From: Paracoccaceae bacterium
GTDB lineage: Bacteria > Pseudomonadota > Alphaproteobacteria > Rhodobacterales > Rhodobacteraceae
DNA: 64,000 nt
Direction: 5' to 3'
Assembly: GCA_026989355.1 (NCBI GenBank)
Contig: JALSJM010000005.1
Location: 248,001 to 312,000 of the forward strand
Both the position numbers and the translations under genes were made by a program. Within the stretch, counting starts at the first letter, position 1; every line of letters begins with the position of its first letter. Positions 1 through 9,191 of the stretch are shown piece by piece. The notes under the pieces were generated by a model. It was not told where the DNA came from. It worked only from the letters and a program-made list of their open reading frames with translations, and did no database searches.

Positions 1-317
1 CTGTGAACGCGGGTCAGTTCAAGCACCCGGCGCTGACTGGCCGGCGAAAGCGCGACGATCAGATCGAAAGCCGAAAGATCATCGCCCCACTCTTCCATTT
101 CGTCGAAGGAACGCACGCGGTGGCGCGAAAGCTCTACCCCGATTTCCTGACATACGGAAATGGCGAATCCGTCGATTTCAAGATCATTGCGCACCCCGGC
201 CGACTGAACATAGATGTCGTGCCCGTAAAGCCTTTTGGTGATGCCCTCGGCCATGGGCGAACGCACCGCGTTGTGATCGCAGCAGAACAGCACGGAACCG
301 GGACGCAGCCGGTTCAT
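1..317 (-). CDS. low-molecular-weight phosphatase family protein (partial)
   Basis: The reading frame starts at the ATG at 317 and runs off the left edge, so only the first about 105 residues are visible. Near the N-terminus it shows the P-loop CDHNAVRSPMAE, which is the CX5R(S/T) signature of low-molecular-weight protein tyrosine phosphatases and arsenate reductases, with the nucleophilic Cys and the Arg in place. The start codon overlaps the stop of the UPF0262 gene (ATGA, 314-317), so the two are translationally coupled, and it is the last gene seen of the murA-hisD operon. The catalytic Asp loop lies outside the window. Family assignment is solid; the physiological substrate cannot be told from sequence. 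Confidence 0.88.
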   Translation of the reverse strand, partial: MNRLRPGSVLFCCDHNAVRSPMAEGITKRLYGHDIYVQSAGVRNDLEIDGFAISVCQEIGVELSRHRVRSFDEMEEWGDDLSAFDLIVALSPASQRRVLELTRVH

Positions 318-814
318 CCCGCGCCACCGAAATGCAGTACGCAGATCAGGGTGAACAGCCGGCGCGCCGTATCACGGTCAACCTCGGCCTTGCCTTCAAG
401 ACGCTCGATCAGCACCCGAGCGCCTTCGTCATGGATGCCGCGCCGGGCCATGTCGATGGTTTCGATCTGGCTGGGGGGCAGCTTTTTCACCGCGTCGAAA
501 TAGCTTTCGCAGATCTGGAAGTAATCCTTCACCACCTGCCGGAAGGGGCCCAGTGCCAGATGGAACTGGGCCGCCGGCGCGCCGGTTTCGGTGCGGATAT
601 CGAACACCAGGCGGCGGTCGTGGATCGCCAGGCGCAGATGATAGGGGCCTTCGGGGGGCTGGCGGCCGGCCCGCGGTGGCAGGGCAAAGCTGTTTTCCTC
701 GAGCAGATCGAAGATTGCCACCTTGCGTTCCTGCTCGATCTCGGGGGTGGGGGGCGGCAGGGCGCTGTCATCGATCTCGATACGGCTGATGCGATTGCGG
801 CTGACGGCTGTCAT
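314..814 (-). CDS. UPF0262 family protein
   Basis: This 166-residue protein begins MTAVSRNRISRIEIDD and has the acidic and aromatic-rich core (for example LRLAIHDRRLVFDIR, then DYFQICESYFDAV) typical of the alphaproteobacterial UPF0262 family. No catalytic motif, signal peptide or membrane segment is visible, so it is probably cytosolic and of unknown function. Both ends overlap neighbours by four bases: its ATG overlaps the hisD stop and its stop overlaps the start of the phosphatase gene, so the three are one translationally coupled unit. The hisD-UPF0262-phosphatase order is a familiar arrangement in Rhodobacterales (known context). Confidence 0.85.
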   Translation of the reverse strand: MTAVSRNRISRIEIDDSALPPPTPEIEQERKVAIFDLLEENSFALPPRAGRQPPEGPYHLRLAIHDRRLVFDIRTETGAPAAQFHLALGPFRQVVKDYFQICESYFDAVKKLPPSQIETIDMARRGIHDEGARVLIERLEGKAEVDRDTARRLFTLICVLHFGGAG

Positions 815-2115
815 GGGCGGTTCAGCCTGTCGAGCCGGGTGCGCACGGAAAGCCCGTGCGCTTCCAGGCTTTCGCTGATCGCCAGGCGCTCGGCGGCCGG
901 ACCGACGGCGGCCAGCGCTTCGGGGGTCATGCGGGCGATGGTGGTGCGCTTCATGAAATCAAGCACCGACAGCCCCGAGGAAAACCGCGCCGAGCGCGCC
1001 GTGGGCAGCACGTGATTCGGCCCGCCCACGTAATCGCCGATGGCCTCGGGGGTCCAGGCCCCGAGAAAGATCGCCCCGGCGTGGCGGATCCGCGCGGCCA
1101 GCGCCGTGGCATCGCTTACGCAGATTTCCAGGTGCTCGGGCGCGATCCGGTTGGAAAGTTCCGCCGCCTCGCCAAGATCGCGCACCAGGATCACCGCGCC
1201 GAAATCGCGCCAGCTGGCCGCCGCGATAGCACGCCGTTCAAGGCTTTCAAGCCGCCGTTCCACCGCCTTTACCACCCGGTCGGCGAAAACCGCATCGGGG
1301 GTGATCAGGATGGCTTGCGCGCTTTCGTCATGTTCTGCCTGGCTGAGCAGATCAAGTGCAATCCAGTCGGGATCGTTGTCGCCGTCGGCGATGACCAGGA
1401 TCTCGCTCGGGCCGGCGATCATGTCGATCCCCACGCGCCCGAACACACGACGCTTGGCCGCCGCCACATAGGCGTTGCCAGGGCCGGTGATCTTGTCAAC
1501 CGGGCGGATCGTTTCGGTGCCGTAGGCCAGCGCGGCAATCGCCTGGGCGCCGCCGATGCGGTAGATCTCGTCAACCTCCGCGATCCGGGCTGCTGCCAGC
1601 ACCAGCGGGTTCACTTCCCCCCCCGGCGTGGGCACGCAGATCGCCAGCCGCTCAACCCCGGCAACCCGTGCCGGGATCGCATTCATCAGAACGCTTGACG
1701 GATAGGAGGCAAGCCCCCCCGGCACATAAAGCCCCGCCGCCCCGACCGCGCTCCAGCGCCAGCCAAGCGTTGCCCCGGTATCGTCCTGCCATTCGTCATC
1801 CCTCGGAAGCTGGCGGGCGTGATAGGCGCGGATGCGCTCGGCCGCCAGTTCCAGCGCCGCGCGCTCTTCGGGCAGGATGCGGGCCGCATGGGCGGCAATC
1901 TCGTCAGGCGAGAAGGCAAGCGTTTCAGGAGCAAGCTGCAGGTTGTCGAATTTCGCGGTAAGTTCGATCAGCGCCAGGTCGCCCCCGGCACGCACCCGTT
2001 CGATGATTTCTGCCACCGCCCGATCCACATCGGGCGCATCCTCGCGCTTGGTGGTGAGAAAAGCGGCAAAGGCCGCTTCGAAACCGGGGGCCTCGGTATT
2101 GAGAAACAGCGGCAT
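811..2115 (-). CDS. hisD: histidinol dehydrogenase
   Basis: HisD catalyses the last two steps of histidine synthesis, the NAD-dependent oxidation of L-histidinol to histidine, in the cytosol with a zinc ion. The 434-residue length is normal for the family. Visible motifs are the GPSEILVIAD segment, the SQAEHDESAQA metal/substrate loop and the APEHLEI segment carrying the Glu-His general-base pair. The ATG at 2115 is preceded by CGGAG about eight bases upstream, which lies within the end of the DUF2948 gene, so the two are closely coupled. Other his genes are not nearby; the gene sits in a housekeeping operon with murA, as is usual in Rhodobacterales. Confidence 0.97.
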   Translation of the reverse strand: MPLFLNTEAPGFEAAFAAFLTTKREDAPDVDRAVAEIIERVRAGGDLALIELTAKFDNLQLAPETLAFSPDEIAAHAARILPEERAALELAAERIRAYHARQLPRDDEWQDDTGATLGWRWSAVGAAGLYVPGGLASYPSSVLMNAIPARVAGVERLAICVPTPGGEVNPLVLAAARIAEVDEIYRIGGAQAIAALAYGTETIRPVDKITGPGNAYVAAAKRRVFGRVGIDMIAGPSEILVIADGDNDPDWIALDLLSQAEHDESAQAILITPDAVFADRVVKAVERRLESLERRAIAAASWRDFGAVILVRDLGEAAELSNRIAPEHLEICVSDATALAARIRHAGAIFLGAWTPEAIGDYVGGPNHVLPTARSARFSSGLSVLDFMKRTTIARMTPEALAAVGPAAERLAISESLEAHGLSVRTRLDRLNRP

Positions 2116-2121
2116 GGGCGA

Positions 2122-2637
2122 TCACTCCGGGTGCTGAGGCGCCTTGCGGGAAGGGGCTGAATAGGGGCGCGTCACATCTTTCAGGGTCAGGTTGATCGCC
2201 TCGACATCAAGGCGGATCGCGCCATCCCCGGCAAGGGTGAAGATCAGCGCACCTGCACCATCCCCGGCGGGTTCGAAGGTGATGTCGAGCAGCGAAAGGA
2301 TGGTATCCGGATCCCCCGGCCGCACCCCCTGCGAGGCCACCTTGAGCACATCGTCGGCAACAAGCAGCGTCTGCACCCGCTCATAGGGGCGGTTCTGGCG
2401 GCGGGCGGCCTCGAAATCCTCCCAGCGGAAACGGTTGAGCAGCAGGGCGAAGCGGCGCTCGCGGGCAAGCCAGCGCATTTCGCTGGCGGGAAACACCGCA
2501 TCCTGCAGCAGCGCCGCGATCACTGCCAGATCGTCGGTATCGGCGGCAATCAGGGCCAGCGGCCGTTCGGCGCCTTCCTCGAAGGTGGCATCGCGCAACT
2601 GCTGCTTCGCGGCCTGTTCCGTCCGTCTCATGCTCAT
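2122..2637 (-). CDS. DUF2948 family protein
   Basis: A 171-residue cytosolic protein matching the DUF2948 family by its core [22 protein letters not shown] and the [17 protein letters not shown] stretch, followed by a C-terminal beta-rich half ending in DVTRPY. The function is unknown. The ATG at 2637 overlaps the murA stop by four bases (ATGA); a second in-frame ATG lies two codons later and cannot be excluded as the start. It sits between murA and hisD, which is the usual place of this family in Rhodobacterales, suggesting co-expression only, not a shared pathway. Confidence 0.85.
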   Translation of the reverse strand: MSMRRTEQAAKQQLRDATFEEGAERPLALIAADTDDLAVIAALLQDAVFPASEMRWLARERRFALLLNRFRWEDFEAARRQNRPYERVQTLLVADDVLKVASQGVRPGDPDTILSLLDITFEPAGDGAGALIFTLAGDGAIRLDVEAINLTLKDVTRPYSAPSRKAPQHPE

Positions 2638-3899
2638 TCCTTCACACGCTCGATCCGGGCGCCGACACCCCCGAGTTTCTGTTCCACGTGTTCATAGCCC
2701 CGGTCAAGATGATAGACGCGGCTGACAACGGTTTCCCCCTCGGCCGCCAACCCCGCCAGAATCAGTGAAACCGACGCTCGCAGATCGGTGGCCATCACCG
2801 GCGCCCCTTTCAGCCGCCTCACCCCGCGCACCCGCGCGGTGCCGCCCTGCACCTCGATATCGGCCCCCATGCGCATCAGTTCGGGGGCATGCATGAAACG
2901 GTTTTCGAATATCGTTTCCTCAAGAACGCTTTCACCATCAGCGGTGCACAGAAGTGCCATCATCTGCGCCTGAAGGTCGGTTGGAAAACCGGGGAATACC
3001 TCGGTGCGGACATCGACGGCGCGAATACGGCCGTTGCGGCGGGCCACCCTGAGCCCGGCTTCGGTTTCTTCCACCGTGATCCCCGCTTCCGCCAGTTTTT
3101 CGCAGAAGGTGGGCAGCAGATCGGCGCGCCCGCCCAGAAGTTCGACATCGCCCCCGGCAATCGCCGGCGCCAGCATGTAGGTGCCAAGCTCGATCCGGTC
3201 GGGAAGCACCGGATGGGTGGCCCCGTGCAGACGCTCGACCCCCTTGATCACGATGGTATCGCTGCCTGCCCCCTCGATCTGCGCGCCCATGGCCCGCAGG
3301 CAGGCCGCCAAATCGCAGATCTCGGGCTCGCGGGCGGCATTTTTCAGCACCGTGGTGCCGCGCGCCAGCGTGGCCGCCATGACGATGTTTTCCGTTGCGC
3401 CGACCGAAGGAAAGGCAAGCGCAATCTCGGCCCCCTTCAGCCCGTTCGGCGCGCCGGCATGCAGATAGCCCTCGCGCAGCTCGATCTCGGCGCCAAGCTT
3501 CTCGAGCCCGAACACGTGAATATCCATCGGACGCGCGCCGATCGCACAGCCCCCCGGCAGCGAAACCACCGCCCGCCCGTGGCGCGCAAGAAGCGGCCCC
3601 AGCACCAGGTTCGAGGCACGCATCTTGCGCACGATATCATATTCGGCCACGTGGTTTTCCGCCCCCTGCCCCGACATGGCCAGCACCCGGCCATCGGCCA
3701 GGCCGGCCACCTCGACCCCGAGCGAACGGAGCAGCGCCCCCATGGTGGCGATATCGGAAAGGCGCGGCACATTGGTCAGCGTCAGCGGCTCGTCGCTGAG
3801 CAGGCTTGCCGGCATCAGCGCAAGGCAGGCATTCTTGGCACCGGCGATCGGGATCTGCCCGTTCAGCGCCCCCCCGCCGGTAACGATGATCTTGTCCAT
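2634..3899 (-). CDS. murA: UDP-N-acetylglucosamine 1-carboxyvinyltransferase
   Basis: MurA transfers enolpyruvate from PEP to UDP-GlcNAc, the first committed step of peptidoglycan synthesis, in the cytosol. The protein has 421 residues, the usual length. The N-terminal GAKNA segment contains the catalytic Lys22, and [11 protein letters not shown] holds the active-site Cys at about residue 118, so it should be fosfomycin sensitive (Cys, not Asp). C-terminal motifs [18 protein letters not shown] and YHLDRGYEH(V)E are typical of the family. The gene follows a small basic protein gene after three bases and overlaps the DUF2948 gene, so it belongs to one operon running toward hisD. Confidence 0.98.
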   Translation of the reverse strand: MDKIIVTGGGALNGQIPIAGAKNACLALMPASLLSDEPLTLTNVPRLSDIATMGALLRSLGVEVAGLADGRVLAMSGQGAENHVAEYDIVRKMRASNLVLGPLLARHGRAVVSLPGGCAIGARPMDIHVFGLEKLGAEIELREGYLHAGAPNGLKGAEIALAFPSVGATENIVMAATLARGTTVLKNAAREPEICDLAACLRAMGAQIEGAGSDTIVIKGVERLHGATHPVLPDRIELGTYMLAPAIAGGDVELLGGRADLLPTFCEKLAEAGITVEETEAGLRVARRNGRIRAVDVRTEVFPGFPTDLQAQMMALLCTADGESVLEETIFENRFMHAPELMRMGADIEVQGGTARVRGVRRLKGAPVMATDLRASVSLILAGLAAEGETVVSRVYHLDRGYEHVEQKLGGVGARIERVKE

Positions 3900-3902
3900 G
3901 GG

Positions 3903-4130
3903 TTACTGCTCCGCCTGCCCGTGGCCCTGCGAATCGGGCCTCCTGTCCATGCCGGTCGTTCCGGCCTCTTGCACCTCTTCGCCCGCCGCGCGCGCCTTGC
4001 GGGCACGCATCTGCGCCTTGCGCCGCGCCATGTTGGCCCTGAGCGCTGCTTTCAGCCGCTCTGCACGAGCCCCGGCTGCCGCCTTGCGAGGCGCGGACGA
4101 ACCCGGGCGGGAAGGTGTCGTGTCATTCAT
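3903..4130 (-). CDS. small Lys/Arg/Ala-rich protein upstream of murA
   Basis: A 75-residue, strongly basic protein with a central helix-prone segment (RLKAALRANMARRKAQMRAR) and a Gly/Gln-rich tail. It has no signal peptide, membrane segment or recognisable domain. Its stop is three bases before the murA ATG, so it is the first gene of the murA operon. Similar short basic proteins are common directly upstream of murA in Rhodobacterales, which supports that it is real, but nothing in the sequence shows its role; RNA or DNA binding would be only a guess from charge. Confidence 0.7.
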   Translation of the reverse strand: MNDTTPSRPGSSAPRKAAAGARAERLKAALRANMARRKAQMRARKARAAGEEVQEAGTTGMDRRPDSQGHGQAEQ

Positions 4131-4234
4131 GCGCTCTCTCTAACGCAGGGGGCAGAAAGGGTCCAGATTGCGCTTGCGTCACGGTGAATTTCCGCGTAAT
4201 CAGCCGGCCACAAGCCGAACTGCACCGGCAAGGC

Positions 4235-4309
<75 letters not shown>

Positions 4310-4391
4310 TCATTGCCCGGCCCCTGCGGGTGTGATCCGTTCCCCCGGGTGCGATCCGCCGGCATACAGCGCCCCCTTCACACGGAAATGC

Positions 4392-4417
4392 GGTGCGTAT
4401 CACAGGTGCGTATCACA
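4392..4417. repeat. tandem 13-bp direct repeat
   Basis: GGTGCGTATCACA occurs twice back to back (4392-4404 and 4405-4417) between tRNA-Thr and the convergent secreted-protein gene. A related degenerate pair (GGGTGTGATCCG, GGGTGCGATCCG) lies about 50 bases upstream. No function is evident; replication slippage is the simplest origin. Confidence 0.6.
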
Positions 4418-4438
4418 CCAGCCTGCCGGGATCTGCGC

Positions 4439-4993
4439 TCACTCTCCCCCGCCGGCAACGGCCCGGCCCCTGTCCCCCCGTCCGGCATCCGGCCTGCCAA
4501 GATCGGCATCGCAATCGGCCAGCGCCTCAAGCGCCGCCCTCGATCCCCTGAGCGGCCAGCGGCCGAGCGGCCTGTCATCGTGCCCCATGAGCATGAAATG
4601 CCGGCCCGCCATTACCTGACGCAAAAGCGCCGTGCCCCGTCCGTTGCCCGGCAGTTCGAACACCGCCGCCTGCCCCGAAAGACGCACGCCGCCGAGATCC
4701 CATTTCGGGCGATTGTCGATACGCACCGCCATGTCGGCCGCACCGCCACGGAAGTGCCAGCGCGGCGAAGTGAACACCAGGCGCACCCTTCCGCGGCCAT
4801 CGGACCACACCGAAAACCCGGCCTCGCCCTGTCTTGCCTCGGCCACGCAGAACCCGGAGCCATCGCGAAAGCCGATCACCTGAACGCGCCAGTCTCCGGC
4901 CTGGAAGATCACGCGGCCAACCCCCAGGGGGCGTGCCCCGGCCACCGGCGCGAAGGCCGCAAGCCAGAGCAGTGCAAGGGCGGCACGCCGCAT
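4439..4993 (-). CDS. putative secreted protein of unknown function
   Basis: The 184-residue product starts with a short basic n-region and a hydrophobic h-region ending in an AGA cleavage-type site (MRRAALALLWLAAFAPVAGA), so it is predicted to be exported to the periplasm. The mature part is beta-strand rich with alternating hydrophobic residues (VIFQAGDWRVQVIGF, AAVFELPGNGRG) and ends with RAALEALADCDADL, a tail that recalls invasion-associated locus B (IalB)-type periplasmic proteins, but the match is too weak to name it. The ATG is only three bases after the acyl-CoA synthetase stop, so the two are probably one transcript. The last about 25 residues are low-complexity Gly/Arg/Asp. Confidence 0.6.
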   Translation of the reverse strand: MRRAALALLWLAAFAPVAGARPLGVGRVIFQAGDWRVQVIGFRDGSGFCVAEARQGEAGFSVWSDGRGRVRLVFTSPRWHFRGGAADMAVRIDNRPKWDLGGVRLSGQAAVFELPGNGRGTALLRQVMAGRHFMLMGHDDRPLGRWPLRGSRAALEALADCDADLGRPDAGRGDRGRAVAGGGE

Positions 4994-4996
4994 TTC

Positions 4997-6892
4997 CTAT
5001 TCCTTCCAGGCCCAGGGGCGGGTGAATTCGCCCAGCACCTGCTCGACCGCCTCGTCGCTTGCCTCGCCGCTGCGTTCGAGCAGCGCGGTCAGGCCGCGTT
5101 TCCTGCTGTCGATCACCTCGGCCACCCGCACCGGCAGGCCGGCTTCCTCGAGGGCTGCGTTGTAGATCCGGGTGATCGCACGTTTCCTCAGGTCGGGCTT
5201 GAACACCTTGCCGACCGCGGTTTTCGGCAGTTCGTCGAGAACCTCGATGTATTTCGGGACGGCCGCGCGTTCGTGCACATGCTTCTTCGCATGTTCCATC
5301 AGCGCGTTAACATTCACCTCGGCGCCCTCCACCAGTTCGACATAGGCGCAGGGCAGTTCCCCGGCAAAGGCGTCGGGCTGGCCGATCGCCCCCACGAAGG
5401 CCACCGCCGGATGACCGGCAAGCGCCTCTTCGATCTCGGCCGGGTCGATATTGTGGCCGCCGCGGATGATCAGATCCTTGGCGCGCCCGGTGATCCAGAG
5501 ATAACCATCGGCATCGATCCGCCCCAGATCCCCGGTGCGCAGATACCTGCCCTCGGCGAACAGGCCCCTGTTCTTCTCGTCGTCGGTATAGGTATGGCCG
5601 CTCCATACACCGGGATTGAAAACGCAGATCTCTCCCACCTCGTCGGTGGCGCATTCCTTCTGCACGTTGCCTTCGCTGTCGCAATCCAGGATGCGCACCT
5701 CGCAATAGGGAAACGGAATGCCGACCGAGCCAATCTTCTTCTCGCCGTCGGGCGGGTTGCAGGAAACCAGGCAGGTGGCCTCGGTCAGTCCGTAGCCTTC
5801 GACGATGGTTACCCCGGTGGCCTTCTCGAAGCGGTTGTAAAGCTCTACCGGCAGCGGTGCCGAGCCCGAAAACGCCACCTTCAGGGTGGACACATCCGCA
5901 TCAACAGGGCGCTGCATGAGCGCCGCAATGGCCGTGGGAACGGTGATCACGAAGGTCACCTTCCAGCGCTCGATCAGTTTCCAGAAATTGTCGAACACCC
6001 CTTCGCCGCGATAGCCCTGCGGCGTGGGAAACACCACATGCGCGCCCGAGGCGATCGCCGCCATCAGCACCACCTGCACCGCAAACACGTGAAACAGCGG
6101 CAGGGGACAGATCAGCGTATCTTTTTCGGTGAACAGCAGCCGCTGGCCAAGCCAGCCGTTATAGACCATGCCCGAATACCTGTGCTGCGCCACCTTGGGC
6201 ATGCCGGTGGTGCCGCCAGTATGGAAATAGGCCCCCACGCGATCTTCGGTGCTGTCCTCGAAAACCAGGCGGTCATCGGGATGCTTGCCCATCTCCTGCC
6301 AGAAATCGAGCACCCGCGCCTTGTGTCCAACCGGATTCTTCGGGCGGATCAGCGGCACGATCCAGCTTTTGGGCGGCGTCAGGTAACGATTGAGATCAAC
6401 TTCCAGGACCGTTTCAACATCGGGTGCCAGCTCCAGCGCCTTCGCCACCTTCTGCGCCACATCGGTTTTCGGAAAGCTCTTCAGGGTCACCACCACCTTT
6501 GCGCCCGTCTCGCGCAGGATCGCGGCGATCTGCTCGGCGTCCAGCAACGGGTTGATCGGGTTGACGATCCCGGCAATCGAGCCCCCCAGCAGCGTGACGA
6601 TGGTTTCGTTGGCATTGGGCAGCACGTAGGCAACCACGTCCTTTTCACCCACACCAAGGCTGCGGAACATGTTGGCCGCCTGCACCACCCTGGCGAAGAG
6701 CCCGCGCCAGGTGAGGGTTTCGGCCTTGTCCTTCGGCCCGGCGGTGATCTGATAGCTGACGGCCGGACGCTCGCCGTGCTTCTCGGCCACCGCGCGCAGG
6801 AAGTCATGCATGGTGGCGGGCACGTTACGCTCTGTCCAGGGCTTTTCGGCCTCTATGGCGTTACGGTCCTTGATGCTGGCAAAGCGCGTCAT
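4997..6892 (-). CDS. AMP-forming acyl-CoA synthetase
   Basis: An adenylate-forming ligase of about 631 residues, expected to activate a carboxylic acid with ATP to an acyl-AMP and then the CoA thioester. It shows the phosphate-binding loop HTGGTTGMPK, the GYGLTEAT motif, the hinge region YLRTGDLGRIDADGYLWITGRAKD, and the C-terminal catalytic lysine in PKTAVGKVFK. The chosen start is the ATG at 6892, which has GGGAGG nine bases upstream; an ATG at 6901 is in frame but abuts the Shine-Dalgarno. It has a C-terminal extension of about 60 residues after the catalytic Lys. Chain length and substrate cannot be read from sequence. It is followed by a secreted-protein gene in the same unit. Confidence 0.9.
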   Translation of the reverse strand: MTRFASIKDRNAIEAEKPWTERNVPATMHDFLRAVAEKHGERPAVSYQITAGPKDKAETLTWRGLFARVVQAANMFRSLGVGEKDVVAYVLPNANETIVTLLGGSIAGIVNPINPLLDAEQIAAILRETGAKVVVTLKSFPKTDVAQKVAKALELAPDVETVLEVDLNRYLTPPKSWIVPLIRPKNPVGHKARVLDFWQEMGKHPDDRLVFEDSTEDRVGAYFHTGGTTGMPKVAQHRYSGMVYNGWLGQRLLFTEKDTLICPLPLFHVFAVQVVLMAAIASGAHVVFPTPQGYRGEGVFDNFWKLIERWKVTFVITVPTAIAALMQRPVDADVSTLKVAFSGSAPLPVELYNRFEKATGVTIVEGYGLTEATCLVSCNPPDGEKKIGSVGIPFPYCEVRILDCDSEGNVQKECATDEVGEICVFNPGVWSGHTYTDDEKNRGLFAEGRYLRTGDLGRIDADGYLWITGRAKDLIIRGGHNIDPAEIEEALAGHPAVAFVGAIGQPDAFAGELPCAYVELVEGAEVNVNALMEHAKKHVHERAAVPKYIEVLDELPKTAVGKVFKPDLRKRAITRIYNAALEEAGLPVRVAEVIDSRKRGLTALLERSGEASDEAVEQVLGEFTRPWAWKE

Positions 6893-7087
6893 GTCGTTCA
6901 TCCTCCCTTGTGCCCTTTCCGGGGCTTGTGTCGGAAGGAAAATGAAGGCTTTTGCCCGTTTTCGCAACTCTGACGCTGCGAAAGAACCGCATCCGCCCCC
7001 CCATTGCCCCGCCCGGACGGCCTCCCGCCGGGGCGGGCAGGCGCCCATCGCTCTGGCGGTGGCCGCTGCTCATCTGCGCCCCGGCCG

Positions 7088-8881
7088 CTATTCCGCCGCC
7101 AGGCCCTCGGTGAACTGAAGGCGCGCAAGGCGCGCATAAAGCCCGCCTTCGGCCACCAGATCGTCATGCCGGCCCTCGGCCACGATACGGCCATCATCGA
7201 ACACCAAGATGCGGTCGGCCTTCTTCACGGTGGCGAGGCGATGCGCGATGATGATCGTCGTGCGGCTTTGCGACATCTCCTCGACGGCGCACTGCACCGC
7301 GCGCTCGCTTTCGGCATCAAGTGCCGAGGTTGCCTCGTCAAGCAGCAGGATCGGCGCATCGCGCAGAACGGCACGGGCGATGGCGATACGTTGCTTCTGG
7401 CCGCCCGAAAGCATCACGCCGCGCTCGCCCACGAAGGTTTCATAGCCCTGCGGCAGGGCCATGACGAATTCATGCGCCGCCGCCGCGCGCGCTGCCTTCT
7501 CGACCTCGGCATCACTGGCACCGGGACGGCCGAAACGGATGTTTTCGCGCACGCTGGTGGCAAAGATCACCGGATCCTGCGGCACCAGCGCGATCTCGCG
7601 GCGAAAATCATGGCGCGCCAGGGTTTTCAGATCCTGCCCGTCGATTCCGACAATGCCGCTGTCGGGATCGTAAAAACGCAGCAGAAGCTGCATGATGGTG
7701 GTCTTTCCGGCCCCCGAGGGGCCGACCAGCGCCACCGTCTCGCCCGGGCGCACGCTCAGCGAAACATCGTCAAGCGCAGGATGCTCGGGGCGCGAAGGGT
7801 AATGGAAGGTCACATTCTCGAAGGTGACCGCGCCCCGCACCGGACGCGCCAGCGACACCGGGCGCGACGGGTCCCGCACCGTGTCCTCGGCATGCAGAAG
7901 CTCGACCAGCCGCTCGGTGGCCCCGGCGGCGCGCTGCAATTCGCCCCAGATCTCGGAAAGCGCGCCCACTGAACCCGCCACCAGCACCGCATAGATCACG
8001 AACTGCACCAGCTGGCCCGGCGTCATGGTGCCGGCATTCACATCGCGCGCACCCACCCAGAGCACCCCAACGACCCCCGAAAAGATCAGGAAGATCACGA
8101 TCACCGTCATCACCGCGCGGGTTCCTATGCGCTTTCTTGCCGATAGATAGCTCTGTTCCGTTACCTCGCGGAACTTCCGCGCCACGTTCCCTTCCTGGGT
8201 GAAGGCCTGCACCGTCTGCACCGCGCCAAGCGCCTCGGAAGCCATGCCCGAACTGTTGGCGATCCAGTCCTGGTTTTCACGCGAAAGCCTGCGCAGGCGG
8301 CGCCCCAGCACGATGATCGGCACGATCACCAGCGGCACCAGCAGAAGCACAAGCCCCGTCAGCTTGGCCGAGGTGAACAGCATGAGCACCATCCCCCCGA
8401 CCAGCAGAAGCACGTTCCTGAGCGCCACCGAAACGGAAGAGCCGATCACCGAAAGGATGAGCGTGGTATCGGTGGTCAGCCGCGAAAGCACCTCGCCCGT
8501 CATCACCTTTTCGTAAAAGGCGGGGCTGAGCTTGATCACCCGGTCGAACACCGCCTCGCGTATGTCGGCCACCACCCGCTCGCCCAGCCGGGTCACGAGG
8601 TAATAGCGCAGCCCCGTGCCCGCCGCGAGCAGCCCCGCAATGGCAATCGCCGCCCCGAAATACTGATCGAGGAGCATCCTGTCGCCGGCGCCGAAACCGT
8701 CCACCACCCGACGCACGGCCATCGGCAGGACAAGCGAAATCGCCGCCGTGAAGGTGAGTGCGGCAAGTGAAAGCAGCACCATCACGCGATAGGGTTTCAG
8801 AAACGGCGCCAGGCCGCGAAGCGCACCAATATCCTTCGATTTCGGGCGATCTTCGTCGATTTTCGTGCTCTGTCGCGTCAT
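7088..8881 (-). CDS. ABC transporter, fused permease and ATP-binding (exporter type)
   Basis: A 597-residue half-transporter of the ABCB/MsbA type. The N-terminal about 330 residues form the six-helix exporter membrane domain (starting about residue 30, LKPYRVMVLLSLAALTF). The nucleotide-binding domain follows with Walker A GPSGAGKTT, signature LSGGQKQR, Walker B ILLLDEATSALD and the switch IIAHRLATV. It should work as a homodimer in the inner membrane. The N-terminal cytosolic segment is short and charged. It stands alone between the acyl-CoA synthetase gene and tRNA-Gly, with about 195 bases of apparently empty sequence downstream. Lipid or drug export are both possible; the substrate is not shown. 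Confidence 0.92.
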   Translation of the reverse strand: MTRQSTKIDEDRPKSKDIGALRGLAPFLKPYRVMVLLSLAALTFTAAISLVLPMAVRRVVDGFGAGDRMLLDQYFGAAIAIAGLLAAGTGLRYYLVTRLGERVVADIREAVFDRVIKLSPAFYEKVMTGEVLSRLTTDTTLILSVIGSSVSVALRNVLLLVGGMVLMLFTSAKLTGLVLLLVPLVIVPIIVLGRRLRRLSRENQDWIANSSGMASEALGAVQTVQAFTQEGNVARKFREVTEQSYLSARKRIGTRAVMTVIVIFLIFSGVVGVLWVGARDVNAGTMTPGQLVQFVIYAVLVAGSVGALSEIWGELQRAAGATERLVELLHAEDTVRDPSRPVSLARPVRGAVTFENVTFHYPSRPEHPALDDVSLSVRPGETVALVGPSGAGKTTIMQLLLRFYDPDSGIVGIDGQDLKTLARHDFRREIALVPQDPVIFATSVRENIRFGRPGASDAEVEKAARAAAAHEFVMALPQGYETFVGERGVMLSGGQKQRIAIARAVLRDAPILLLDEATSALDAESERAVQCAVEEMSQSRTTIIIAHRLATVKKADRILVFDDGRIVAEGRHDDLVAEGGLYARLARLQFTEGLAAE

Positions 8882-9065
8882 GTGGTCTGCCCCCGGTTTC
8901 CGGATGCCCGCTTAATAGTGTCTGCAGCGTGGCTCCACAAGCGCCGGATGGTCACAGAGGGGCAGCAGGCGGGATCGAAGCCCACGGAAAAACCGGGCCT
9001 GCCCCGGAAGCAGACCGGCGGCACCGGAACGAAGGCAGGCAGGCGGAAAATCCCGAAGGCGAAGG

Positions 9066-9139
9066 TGGAGCGGGTGATGGGAATCGAACCCACGTCTTCA
9101 GCTTGGAAGGCTGCGGCTCTACCATTGAGCTACACCCGC
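9066..9139 (-). tRNA. tRNA-Gly (anticodon TCC)
   Basis: Read on the minus strand: acceptor stem GCGGGTG/CACCCGC, D arm GCTCAATGGTAGAGC, anticodon loop CTTCCAA (anticodon TCC, reads GGA), T arm with GGTTCGATTCC, discriminator T and encoded CCA (9066-9068). It lies between the ABC exporter and the aeRF1-type gene. Confidence 0.97.
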
Positions 9140-9191
9140 GTTCGCACAGAGATATAGGCGCAAATCCCTCTGCGATGCAAGGCCCTGAACG

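Noticed and set aside
8882-9157. Plus-strand open frame containing RVMGIEPTSSAWKAAALPLSYTR
   Set aside because: This is the well-known spurious translation of the antisense strand of tRNA-Gly; no ribosome binding site and no other support.
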